Assembly (NCBI RefSeq): GCF_015706575.1
Contig: NW_024037074.1
Coordinates: 26,649,334-26,713,333 of the forward strand
Length of the DNA: 64,000 nt
Origin: Patiria miniata
Lineage: Eukaryota > Echinodermata > Asteroidea > Valvatida > Asterinidae
Direction of reading: 5' to 3'
Below the pieces are notes generated by a model. It worked only from the letters and a program-made list of their open reading frames with translations, was not told the DNA's origin and did no database searches. Below, piece by piece: positions 23,170-35,800 of the stretch (position 1 is the stretch's first letter; every line of letters starts with the position of its first letter). Made by a program: the position numbers and the translations under genes.

Positions 23170-25161
23170 TGCTTGACTGCAATGCTGTCGACAGGCGGCG
23201 AAGCTGCATTCCTGCATAGTGGGCAAGGTGAAGTCTTGTCGCTTAATAACCACAGGGAGTGGAACAGCCTTTCCAATTTTGCCTCCCCGAGCAGTAGGAT
23301 AATTCTTTCACTCTGGGTAGACAACAAAAGCATACTCAAGGCTTCCTTCCATGCAGGAGCATGCAGGAGAATCCTGCAGGTCCATGTACTCAGAGTCAAT
23401 AGCCCCATGCTGCCCTGATGCCCCTGGAGAGACGTCATCGTAGTCGTCATCACCAATTTCATCTTCCTGGACTGCAATATCAGCATAGTCTTGCATTTCT
23501 TTGCCTTGTTCTTCCTCACAAGACATCAACATACCCATGGCCTGCTTGTATCATTCTTGTTCGCGTTGGGGGACTTGCGGACCTACGGCACTCAGAGTCG
23601 ATAGGACCATTCTGCCCTGAAGCCCCAGGAGAGATGTCATCGTAGTTGTCATCACCGATTTCATCTTCCTGGACTGCGGTATCAGTAGGCCTAGAGTCTT
23701 GAATTTCTTGGCCTTGTCCTTCCTCACAGACATCAACGTACCCATGGCTTGCTTGTATCATTCTTGGTCTCGTTGGAGGGCTTGTGGATTTCCAATACTG
23801 CGAGTCAATAGGACCATGCTGCCCTGATGTCCCAGGAGATACGTCATTGTACTCGTCATCACCGATTTCATCGTCCTGGAGATTAGCATCAGCGTAGGCT
23901 TGCATTTCTTGGCCTTGTTCTTCCTCACAGACATCAACGTGCTCATGGCCTGCTTGTATCATTCTTGGTCTCGTTGCGAGGATAGTGGACTTTGGGTAAT
24001 GCTTCCTTTGCCACACAAGCAAGATGCTGAGGACAATCATTGCTACAGCTAGGACCAAGTGACTGCAACCACAGTCGAAGCAACAGAGACTGGAGATGAT
24101 TGTTCATTTGTTGGATAGTTGTAAGGTGGTTCCTTGGAAGATTTGTCTGAGAGTTCCCGGTTGACTACTACAATCCTTGTGGTGGTATGACTGGAAAGTC
24201 CAGATGGCACACTGACAATGCAGACCAATTCAAGATTCTCCATCACTGCTATCTCCAATGTTTGGCCATTCTCAGACACTGTGTACCTCTCTGCCGGTAG
24301 GGTGTGTCCAGTTTCAGTGTCGATTACTTTCCAACTGTAGTTGGCGATATTAGGCACGCCCTCCCCATTACATTGGAAAGATGTAGAGGTCCCCTCCTCA
24401 ACCCTAGATAATGGTAACAGAATGTTGGCAGTCGGTAAGATTCCCAGCAGCATCGCAGAGCAGTTACGCGGCTCATCAAAGGCAGGCGTGGTCATGGTGC
24501 TAGTGAAAATCACGCCATTGTCTTGAGCTTGTAACTGATATGGATGAAGAATTGAATTAGTCACTGGACCTACCAACTGTTCATTCTCCTTGTAATATGT
24601 GATGTTTGGAGCAGGTTTTCCACCTTGAACATTACAGCGAAGATCCACATTGTCTCCCACAGCCCCAGATACAGGTTCTACACTACACCATGGTGACTGT
24701 GGGCTTGGTGCAACCAACAAGGTAAGCTTAGCCGTGCCAGCACTCTCCGGTAAAGCCCCGGGAGAACCATACAGACACGAATATGTCCCTTCATCGGTTT
24801 CCTGTACATTTGTGATCCTCAAAGTAAACTCGTCTTTGCTCTCGTCACCGATGATGGACAGACGTTGTTCCAGCTGTGGGGGTAGAGAGGGCGTTGGATA
24901 TAGCTGTCTATTAAAGCTAAGGTAACTCTCTTCATAATACAAGTAGATGGTAGAATTGCCTACGTTTGTAAAGTCACAGGTGAACTGGACAGTGTCTCCT
25001 TCATGAACAAAGGCATCCTGCGGGCCTCTTTCTATTGTGGGTTGTGCCAGAACATGATTACAAGCAAAACTTAGGAAGAAACACAGCAGACCAGCAGACA
25101 GAATAAATCTATCAACGGGAAACATGCTGGTGGCTAACAGAATGCTATAGCTTTCTTTCAA
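23170..25161 (-). pseudogene. Ig receptor with triplicated cytoplasmic module, frameshifted
   Basis: The ectodomain frame 24049-25161 encodes a signal peptide, V-type Ig and two more Ig-like domains like the other copies. The Met aligned with the other genes' starts is at 25125; the upstream Met adds 12 residues. About 5 extra bases in the membrane-helix region (near 24055) shift the frame. The helix and tail continue in 23516-24058, and one extra T near 23521 shifts it again into 23308-23538. A TGA replaces the Cys codon of the YPEC motif near 23308. The tail contains three roughly 70-residue repeats, each with an acidic EIGDD(D/N/E)Y segment and an IDS(E/Q)-type site. Only the last repeat keeps a good ITIM (SEYMDL). 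Most likely a pseudogene; introns or assembly errors are less likely alternatives. Confidence 0.75.
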
Positions 25162-26235
25162 GCCTTCAGTTTACCATTCCTTTCAACACACAGTTGACTG
25201 TTGCACAAATCCAACCAAAGTGTTGTCAAACTGTTCCTGCTGGCAGACTTTTAAGACAGTGTTTTATTTTTAGACCAACAAAATAGTTCTTTTTCCCCTG
25301 AAACTTCCTATGCTAAGAATAAATGCTGTGCAGCACAATATCGCATGATTTGTATATTGGCTCCGTCATTATAGCTATTTAAAGGATCTGATACATTTTA
25401 TGCCATAAATATAGAATGATGATCATCTTGGATGAACAATAACATAACAATAAAAATACATGTACCACTAATATAAATATTAAACATTTAAAGCAACTGG
25501 TAACAGCTAATTTGCAAGTTACATGTATAGACAAAATTAGTAGTTTGTTTTAAATATGTGTTGATAAAGTTTTCTTATAGGCCCTTTATAGCAATCTGTT
25601 GAGTTAAACCTCTCTTCTCCTGTTTAAATTTGCCAATAATACATTTTAAAATTCCTTTTTTCAAAAGTTAACACCTCTTTCCCCTGTTTGACAGTGTCAT
25701 GATCTGACTTGAGTTTAACTTTATGATGCAACTTCCTTGAACCTTTTGGAAACATGTTTTATATAATTCCACCCCCATTTTGAGAAAATGGCAATTAAAA
25801 ATCTTTGCTTAAAAAAGTCAATTAACTTATTAAACGGATCCACCTGAAAACAATAAATCGACAACCCCTTTGAATTTTGGCTTAACCCCATTGTATTTCA
25901 AAATGGCGATTTCCGACTTGATGCTCATTTTGTGGTGACTGGTCACATTTGCAAGCGAGGAAATGTATAATATGTAAGTTCATTATTAAAAGTACTATTA
26001 TACTAACTACAATATAAAAACTAATTCTACCTCTTTCTATGTTTCAATAAACTTGCTTTCAGTTTGTTACTGGAAAGCTACAACTTTTCCTCACACTGTC
26101 TATATGTACAAGTCAATAATTTCTTACTTTTTTTCCTTGCCTAATATCTACGATTTGGAAATACAGTATGATGTTTGAGTTCTTTATATATTACAGTAGC
26201 CACACCCTAAGCCCATGACCAAAATAATATAGTTC

Positions 26236-28573
26236 AGTCGGAAAAGGGGGGTAATATGCACCCTCGGAAATCAATTTCTAATCAATGTCTCTAGGTCAGA
26301 AAAAAATGTGTAGAAAACGATTTGCTATGTTAAAAAATTCAAAAAATGTCCTACGTATTGTTTTTATGCAAATTAGTGCCGCCATTACCGAAAAATCTAT
26401 TTTTCACTATATCTCAGCCAATATTGCAGATAATTGAACGAATTAGGTGTCTAAACCCATGTTTTCAAGGTCAGAGATCACAATAAAAACTATTCTGGAA
26501 GTGACCACATGTATGTGTCTGTGGCATAGGGATATGCAAATTAGTGCCGCTAATACCGGAAAATCATGTTTTGGCATATCTTGGCCAATATAGCACATAT
26601 AGACTAGGCGATATTTCAAAAATTGTTACATGAAGAGGCATTTTTGAGTAGAAGTACCCGGAAGGTTACATAGCTATATTACCTTATTTTGGGGTGCTGA
26701 ATCCAAAAATGATAGTAACCAAGCTGGATTTTTCGTGAAAATATGCCTAATTTGCATAAATCTTTAAAGCTGTCGCGTAATGTATTTGTTCCCAAAATTG
26801 GGGATATTTTATTTTTTTAAATTTTTAAAAATTTATTTTGGTGTTTCTACTTACACTTCCTTACTTCAATAACATTTTCTAAAGCATATAAGTGACTGAA
26901 TGATTATGAAGACATAGTAACAATCCAAAATGGCTACTATTATACCCCGAAATTGTGCGCGTTTACCTTGTCTCCAGATATCATCAAGTAGTCTTGCAAA
27001 ACTTACATGTAAGTACCGATGAACTTCAAATTCATCATGTTACTTACTGGTACAGTTACCTTATTAAAACCTTATGGAAAATCATGTGAACAATGATAAC
27101 ATCTTGATATTCAGCCCAGCAAACAAAAACGGGGGGAAACAAGGTGTCCGTAAATTGGGCTATAAAGTAGGTGATGGGTTGCCTAACGTGGGCGACTTGA
27201 ACAAGTTCAATGAAATTCCCAAAATTATTGCTAAGAATACGTTTTGATCTTGACATAATTATTATAACCAACACTAATCTTTTATTTTGGAGGATTTCCT
27301 TGAAGTTGTTCGAGTCTCCTATGTTAGGCAACCCTTCACCTAATCTTTAACCCAATTTACGGACACTTCATTTTTCCCATGTTTTCTTTTTGGCCTAAAA
27401 ATCAAGACGTTATCATTTTTCACATGATTTCCCATTTCTTCCAGTTAGGGTAACTGTGCAGTTAGTACCTTTATTAATTTGATGCTCAACAATACTGAGG
27501 TTTGGCGAGACTACTTGATGACATCTGATGAAAAGTAAATGCGCGCAACTTTAGGGTATGATAGTAGCCATTTTGGATTGTTACTATGTCCTCATAATCA
27601 TTCAGTCACTTATGCTTTAGAAAATGTTATTGAAGCAAGGAAGTGTAAGTAGAATCACAAACATAAACTTGTCTAAACCCATGTTTTGAGGGTCAGGTAT
27701 CAGAAGACCATTCACGAAGTATACATGTACGTATGTGTGTCCTTGGCAGGTAAATATGTAAATTCTAAAGTGCCGATTTATCAGAAATTAGATTTTTAGC
27801 CAATATCTCAGCCAATATAGCAGCTTATGTTGGCAGAAGGGTTTTTGATAAGCAGTAATGATCAAAGTTGATTTTAAGCCATCATATTAAAAATAAACTG
27901 TAATATTGGCTGAAAATCAAATTTTTGATAAACCTGCAGTTTAGAATTTACATATTTTCATGCCAAAGACACACGTTACTTCGTGAATGGTCTTCTAAGG
28001 ATACCTGACCCTCAAAACATGGGTTTAGACACCTTACTTGCGGAGTTATGTGCAATATTGGCCGAGATACATGTACGTATTGGCTAAAAATCAAATTTCT
28101 GATAAACCGACACTTTATAATTTACATATTTTCATGCCAAAGACACACATACATGTAGTTACTTCGTAAATGGTCTTCTAATGATACTTGACGCTCAAAA
28201 CATGGGTTTAGACACCTAACTGGAGTAGTTATGTGCTATATTGACCGAGATATGCCAAAAACATGATTTTCCGGTATTAGCGGCACTAATTTGCATATTC
28301 CTATGCCACAGACACATGTGGTCACTTCCAGAATAGTTTTATTGTGATCTCTGACCTTGAAAACATGGGTTTAGACACCTAGTTTGTTCAGTTATCTGCA
28401 ATATTGGCTGAGATATACATGTAGTAAAAAATAGATTTTTCGGTAATGGCGGCACTAATTTGCATAAAAACAATACGTGGGACATTTTTTGAATTTCTAC
28501 GCATTTTTTCTGATCTAGAGACGTTGATTAGAAACTGATTTCCAAGGGTGCACGATACCCCCCTTTTCCGACT
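26236..28573. mobile_element. 2.34-kb foldback element with nested inverted repeats
   Basis: The ends are AGTCGGAAAAGGGGGGTA and its reverse complement, continued by inverted similarity over hundreds of bases. Further inward, 26830-27010 pairs with about 27520-27660, so much of the element can fold on itself. The right arm holds three direct copies (about 27950, 28120 and 28300) of a segment ending in CATGGGTTTAGACACCT. It is absent from the equivalent place in other blocks (near 13150). No long reading frame was found. Confidence 0.8.
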
Positions 28574-28955
28574 TAACTAATAAATTCACCGAAATGTCAC
28601 TGTCCTGTTTTCTTCTCTGAAAGAAACTCTGCAATTCCTGTCATGTTTTTCTGGTCTCTAATTTGGAGTAACTTATCGCTTCAAATTTGCGATGTGAAGG
28701 ATCGTATTCTAATTTGTATTATTCTAATTTAAATTTTTTTTTTTCTTTTTTGGCTCTATTCATCTCCAGATTTTTGCCAAACATTCAAAAGTGTCTATTT
28801 TCTCAAACTTTGCCTTTCTTTAAATTTTGTTTATAATGTTTTGAAAAGTTACTTTTGTGTAAATCTAAGAAAAGGGACGAAAACGTCATAAAAAAAGACT
28901 AAAAGTCTTCAACACTGAAAAAAGCCTTGCAATCATATCCACGGTTACTGTATGC

Positions 28956-31017
28956 GGGTCATTCCATGTCAGACCAACGCACTTTTTTACCTCATGTCTT
29001 CCGATTTTGATAAAAATTGCTGTGCTTGTAGGTCCTAATGAGCAATGAATACACACCAATTTTTAGCCCGATCCGACCTATTATGTGGTCAGGGCAGAAG
29101 CCACAAAAAAATGGCATTTTTAGAGTAAAATACCACCCTTTTGGTATAAATATGTCAAAACTATGGCAATTTTCATCGAATATATGTGAATTTGTTATTA
29201 AAATAATGAGGATTGCATGCTCAAATCACTTCTTTTGTCAAAATTAAATTTTGTGAAAAGTAGGTCACATGACCTTAAATATGCTATCGTGACCTTTGAC
29301 CCATTTTTGTAATAATGTATCATTCCGAAAATCAACGAAATAAAAATAACTTGCTAGAGCATGTCTCTCTCTATCAGAATCTACTAAAAATCAGTTGGGG
29401 TCTTCAAAATTTACAACTTTATGACTATTTTTGTACAGTTGGTAGGTTACAAATGAGTCAATTTATAGACTTTACATAAGAAATACACCAACACAACTTA
29501 CTATTCTGTTTCTAAAGTTACTAAAATATATCTTGGTTTGTGAATTTCTCATTCTGAGGGCTGATGAGGTCTAACCAGACTCATAGTGTAAATTATCAGC
29601 AGTGGCGCACCCAGGATTTGGCTTTTGGTGGGGGGGGGGGGGGGGGGGCGGGGGGTCATAAATCGTTTTTTGTTCAAATTTCTGTACAAGATTGGACCAA
29701 CAAAAACTAGCCTAAAATCAAACAAACAAATTGACAATGTTGGGGGTGGGTTTCAAGCCCCCCCCCCCCCCTCCTGGGTGCCACTGATAATTAGTTATCC
29801 CACGAGCGCGCTTGGAATATGAAATAATGCAATGATGCTGTGACCCATATGCCACTCGATGCACTACATAATTCCGTGTTCCACGAGCGCAAGTGGGATT
29901 TATAACCAATTTATCTTCAAGCAAACTTGGTATCAAATGCGTACACGCGGTGAAGATGTACGTGCATACATGTAGTGTATTGGTCCGTTCTGCAGGAAAT
30001 AACACAACATATGTACACGTACATTTTTAATATCTGGGGTGCAATATAGCTGTGCAATATTATATAAAATCACACAGTTGTTGCTATAGATGGACTAATC
30101 AGGGTCTAGGATTCAAGTTTGCTTGAAGATAATACTTAATATTACAATCAAAGTTACCTTACTCATTCATCACTGTGCTTCTTGAACTTTAATGACTCTC
30201 ACAGACTTGGCATTTTGTTCCTTTGAGATGAATTTCACCTGGACGTGAGTCCGCTGTACTGGGTGAAGGCCTGGTTACTGTTAGTAGTTAGCACACTTCC
30301 GAGTCCAGATATTCTGATTAGACAGTTTCTTTGGAATCAGAAGGTAGAATTTTGTTTTTCCTGGCTTTGTACTTTATACATAAAAATCTAGATTAATTTG
30401 AAATACACCACTTACTATTCTGTTTCTTAAGTTACTAAAATTAAATGTTAGTAACTTAAGAAACAGAATAGTAAGTTGTGTTGGTGTATTTCTTATGTCA
30501 AGTCTATAAATTGACTCATTTGTAACCTACCAACTGTACAAAAGTAGTCGTAAAGTTGTAAATTTTGAAGACCCCAACTGATTTTTAGTAGATTCTGATA
30601 GAGGAAGACATGCTCTAGCAAGTTATTTTTATTTCGTTGATTTTCGGAATGATACATTATTACAAAAATTGGGTCAAAGGTCACGATAGCATATTAAAGG
30701 TCACGTGACCTACTTTTCATAAAATTTAATTTTGACAAAAGAAGTGATTTGAGCATGCAATCCTCATTATTTTAATACCAAATTCACATATATTTGATGA
30801 AAATTGCCATAGTTTTGATATATTTATACCAAAAGGGTGGTATTTTACTCCAAAAATGCCATTTTTTTGTGGCTTCTGCCCTGACCACATGGTAGGTCGG
30901 ATCGGGCTAAAAATTGGTGTGTATTCATTGCTCATTAGGACCTACAAGCACAGCAATTTTTATCAAAATCGGAAGACATGAGGTAAAAAAGTGCGTTGAT
31001 CTGACATGGAATGACCC
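28956..31017. mobile_element. 2.06-kb foldback element, GGGTCATTC ends, ATGC target duplication
   Basis: The inverted arms are about 530 bp each (28956-29520 and about 30430-31017), start GGGTCATTCCATGTCAGACC, and are flanked by ATGC on both sides. The short palindrome at 30405-30490 belongs to the right arm. The 0.9-kb centre contains another hairpin unit (29600-29787). No transposase was seen. It is present only in block 3. Confidence 0.85.
29600..29787. mobile_element. Hairpin insertion with G-run and C-run, nested in foldback
   Basis: The inverted ends are CAGTGGCGCACCCAGGA and TCCTGGGTGCCACTG, each followed inward by a long G-run or C-run (about 29630-29655 and 29759-29771). It lies between the arms of the 28956-31017 element, so it is probably a later insertion. 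No coding capacity. Confidence 0.6.
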
Positions 31018-31377
31018 ATGCACCATATATATTCATTCAAAGACAAACAGGTCTAATATCCTAAATTTCACAAGACCACCAGTCAGAAAAAAATATCAGG
31101 CAAAAAAACAACAACATGTTTAGCGTCCTGCCTTTTCGAAAAAAAAGGAATGTGGAGGCCCTATTTTCCCCCGTCCAAAATGGCCGCCCACTTTTTCAGA
31201 GGGTTGCAGACATCAAAATATTTGGTTGGAATCAAACATACAAGTTGAACATTTATTAATACCCCCCCCCCCCAAAAAAAAAACCAAACAAAGAAACAAA
31301 AAAACGATCAAATTTGTCAAAGAGCACAGGGAACACAACTTTTACATTCTGTTTTTTTCATTTGATGGTTGCTGCTA

Positions 31378-32899
31378 GCTTGGATGGCAATTCATACCCA
31401 GATGCGTCCTGCATAGGAACTCTCAGGCTCTGCTTCTTTATCTTGACAGGGTGTGAAACAGCCTTCCCAATTTTGCCTCTGGATGCAGTAGGATCATTCT
31501 TGCGCTCTGGGTAGGAAGCATAAGCATACTAGAGGCTTTCCTTGCACGTAGGAGAATCCTGCAGTTCCAGGTACTCAGAGGTGATAGGACCATCTCTGTC
31601 CTCCTGGACCGCAGCATAAGCAGAGTCTTGCATTTCCTGGCCTTGCTCTGCCGCATCTTGGACATCATCATACTCATGGCCTGCTCGCGTCATTTTCGGT
31701 CCCGCTGGGGGGCTTGTAGACTTCCGGTAATGTTTTCTTTGCCACACAAGCAAGATATTGAGGACAATCACTGCTACTGCTAGGACCACAACCGCCACGA
31801 TCAAAACCACAGTGACTGGAGATGATTGTTCATTCTTTGGACAATTGCAAGGTGGTTCCTTGGAGGGTTTGTCTGTGTGTAACCCTGTGGATACGACACT
31901 CATTGTTGTCTGTTCCCGGTTGACTACATCAATCCTTGTGGTTGTATTACCAGACAATCCAGATGGTACACTGACAGTGCAAACCAATTCAAGATTCTCC
32001 ATCACTGCTATCTCCAAAGTTTGCCCATCCTCAGACACTGTGCACCTCTCTGTCGGTAGGATTTGTCCTGTTTCAGTGTCGATTACTTTCCAACTGTAGT
32101 TGGTGATATTAGGCACACCCTCCCCACTGCATTGGAAAGTTGTAAAAGTCCCCTCCTCAACCCCAGATACTGCTGGTCGGATGGTGGCCTGTGGTAAGAT
32201 TCTTAGCGGCATCACGGAGCAGTTGCGTGACTCATCTAAGGCAGGTGTGGTCATGATGCAAGTGAAAATCACACCATTGTCTTGAGCTTTTAACTGATAT
32301 TGATGACGAATTGAATTAGTCACAGGACCTACCAACTGTTCATTCTCCTTATAATAGGTGATGTTTGGAGTAGGTTTTCCTGCTTGGGAATTACAGTAAA
32401 GAGTCCCATAGTCTCCCACGGCCCTTGATTCAGGTTGTACACTGCACCACGGTGACTGTGTGGATGGTGGGACCTGAACCATAAGATCAGCAGTGCCAGC
32501 AGTTTCTACATTACGCCCGAGATAGCCATACCGGCAAGAATACGTCCCTTCATCAGTTTCCTGTACATTTGTGATCCTCAGAGTAAACTCGTCTTGGCTC
32601 TCATTACCTATGATGGACAGACGTTGTTCCAGCTGTGGGGGTAGAGGTGGGTTTGCAATCACCGATCTATCAATGCTAAGGTACCTCACAAAGCCTCCTT
32701 GACTTCGGTAAAGCCAGTAGACACTATAACCAATTACATTTGTCAAGTCGCACACGAATTTGACTGTGTCTCCTTCATGAACCACAGCATCCTGTGGGCC
32801 TCTTTCTAGCTGGGGTTGTGCCAGAACATGATGACAAGCAAAACTTAGGAAGAAACACAGCAGACCAGCAGACAGAATGAATCTATTAATGGGAGACAT
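31378..32899 (-). CDS. Three-Ig-domain ITIM receptor, copy 4, truncated by a nonsense codon
   Basis: The open frame is 31529-32899 (456 residues) with signal peptide, V-type Ig, two Ig-like domains, helix and tail. The sequence from 31528 down to about 31378 still matches the distal tail of the other copies, but a CTC GAG in the paralogues reads CTC TAG here, removing about 55 residues. Both ITIMs (SAYAAV and SEYLEL) lie before the stop and are kept. The lost part contains the EYAYASYPE and GYELPS tyrosines. The ATTAAA present after the other copies is changed here. The V domain has its own loop sequence (YSVYWLYRSQGG). It could encode a shorter but signalling-capable receptor, or be an early pseudogene. 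Confidence 0.8.
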
Positions 32900-35800
32900 G
32901 TTGGTGGCTTCAAGCCTTCAGACACAGGCTACCTTTCCACAAACTTAATCCAACCAATGTTTTGTCGAACTCTTTCTGTTAGCAGAGAACTGTTTCGTGA
33001 TTAGAATTCAGAGCATTTTGAACTACTTAGTTTTTTCCCCTTCTACACGTACTTCCTAGTCGAGGAAACTTGGTTGACACTTTTATGTTTCAGAATTACT
33101 TCCTGTTTTCTTAACACATCCTTTGAAGGACTCTTGACATTATTGATGATATAGATAAAACTGAAATGAAAAAAGAAATCCTGTGTTTACAAGAAATGAA
33201 ATTTTAATTATGATACTGTTCCAACTCAAAAAGTTACTACATGTACGTACATGTAATTTATACTGTGATACGGTTTATGGCTTTTGTATGCCCTGATCAC
33301 GCAGTGGCATTTCCACACATTGGTAATACAAATGCTGTGGTTTAAGTTATTAAAAGACTCATTCCCATGTTCTCTCACAGGGATGGGTTTGCTCAGTTTC
33401 AATCAGTTCAAATTGTTACTTTTCTGTTTACTTACATTGTTCATATCAACATATTATTTATCTTAATTGTCTAACAAGTGTATATTTTGGTCATGTAAGG
33501 AATATACGGTACATGCACCCTGTATATTATTCAGTACAATATGTACTAGTTCCGGTATGTCCATGATCAGAATAACACATGACATATTCCACTTTCTCGT
33601 TTCCCTTTCTGTACTTCCTTTGCCGTTGTCTAGAGGCTGATCAGATTTGACCTATTTAAACTTTGGTTTGATGCTTCCAATGTTAAAGGTGTTGCTGGAC
33701 ACAATTTGCAAAAAATAATATATATATATTTTTTATAATTTGCAGATTAAAGGAACAAAATACAATAACTCATCTGAAGCAGCTTATTAAAAAAACCCAT
33801 TTCAGCTCAGTAGATCTCATAGCTTTTGACATAATTTTGAAAATGCATCTTCATGTTTCTCGATGCAGAGCAAGATTTCCGTTGAAAGCCCTCCCATCTA
33901 AACTATTCATTAATACTTTTTGACTTGCACCCGCTTGTGGTATGATCCGTAGTTTCTCATATTGCGAAATATATTAAATTCAGTCATTTGGGAGTAGTAG
34001 TTTTTAAAAAAAAAATTCTCGCAATGGTTCGATCCGAAACATTGTCAGGAAATGATGGAATTTCCTCTTTCTTGAACATGACAGCATACTAGGCACAACG
34101 ATTTCACAGGATGCTTGACATTATTATACACTTACAAGTTACAGTTAAGTAGGATATTTCATAATGTTTGGCAGATTTGTTTTTGAATATTTGCAAATAG
34201 TGTCCATTACTTTTAATGTGAGGATGCAGTATTTTGCTTGTTTGTTTGGTATTATTTATAAATAACCATTTCCCCCTGCAGTTTCTTCAACAGAATATAT
34301 CCCACATCAGAGAAACTTTTTAAAAGCATCTATTTTCTAAATTCTGTTACCTAAAATAGTAAAAGAAAATACAAAACAAGTGGGGGATGGCTTGTGGGAG
34401 GGTGGCTTAGTGGTTGGGAGGATGGCTAGAGAGCATCTTACAATTGGATGGACTGTTCAAAGCAGAAGATATTGCACACCATTAAATAGTAGAAGGCACT
34501 CTTTGTTGAAGCAAGTCAAGAAAGCCGCACAACTCTTCCAAGGGGGGGGGGGGGGTTGAGGGGGGCACCCTAAATATGCCAGTGCTATTCTCTAATGAAG
34601 CGATTACAAAGGATCTGCCAAAACTGGTTTTTAGCACAGCAACCTGATCAAGCTGATGTAAACATGGCCACCACTCGTTACGGACTTGTGTAGTTTCTGA
34701 GCATTATTATCTTGTTTTGTTTAAATTAACAACATAAAAATAGAAGACACTTTTATTTGTATGATTACAGTCCGTGGCGAAACAGTTGACCCCTGTGAGG
34801 TAGCATTCATTGACCAATTTTCCGAACGATTTACTTGGCTTCAAATACATGTGCAGTACCAATGGCAGGATCCGTTGCTAAGTGTGTGGTACCACCCATC
34901 ACTAGGATTAGGTGACACTTCTCCCTCACCATTACGTAACACTTTGATGGTGAATTAAAGACTGCACACAAACAATGTGTCCTTTCATCAAGTTTGAAGA
35001 AGATCAAGTCAAATCCGTTTCATCTATAGTTCTTGCAGGCTTCACACTAATACATACATCACGGTAGCTTCAACCAAACTTTAAGGTAGACTACATCATT
35101 TCTCATTTGTGTATTTTTCCCGTTTGAAGCAACAAAAGTGCTAAATCTAAAGAAGGAGCTTAACAACTAACCTGATGAAGTTTCAGCTCAGTGAATGCTG
35201 TGTATTCCGAGAAAACAATATTCTGGGATCACGATTTCAATTCAAAAGTTGCCGAGTCATGTTTTGAATTGCGCCCGAAATAAGCGTCCTGGACACCTTG
35301 TCATTCAGTTGATTGCAGCTTCGTGATGTCACATACTGAACTGACGAATAACAGCAACCCCACGCGCATGTGCCTCATGTCAACACTTGCTCGCACTCAT
35401 TCATATAGCCGAATTAAAAAATGAACTACATTGTACTAACGGAAACTTCCAAAAATGCATCTTTAGACACATCGATGGAAAAAGCCTTCTTTTATTGTTT
35501 TTTTTTTAAATGAAGGCATGCCAGCAAGAATGATTTCACAGGGAATTTTAGTTCCATTACGATCTTTAAACCAAGTGTGTTTTTCAACAATAATTTCGTC
35601 AGTTACTTTTTGGATAGCTGCAAATGATCTACCCTACCTTTAATCCACGACCCTGATTGTTCAATCCATGACAACAACGGTGTGATATTACCCGTTTTTG
35701 CAACAGCACGTTGTGCGCTGACATACGATTTATGGGCTCCGTTCACAAATACCCCCACAACGGTAATATATAGGAAGCGTTAGGGACATCCAAACGCATT

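Larger units (their letters stand above)
20705..33322. repeat. Segmental duplication block 3 (diverged, expanded)
   Basis: Homology to 9.82 kb onwards in block 2 resumes at about 20705. The block holds the disrupted long-tailed Ig gene (about 23170-25161) and the type A gene with a premature stop (31378-32899). It has been expanded by a 0.7-kb element (21990-22689) and two large foldback elements (26236-28573 and 28956-31017). It is visibly more diverged from blocks 1, 2 and 4 than they are from each other, so it is probably an older duplicate whose gene end has been homogenised. Confidence 0.8.
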
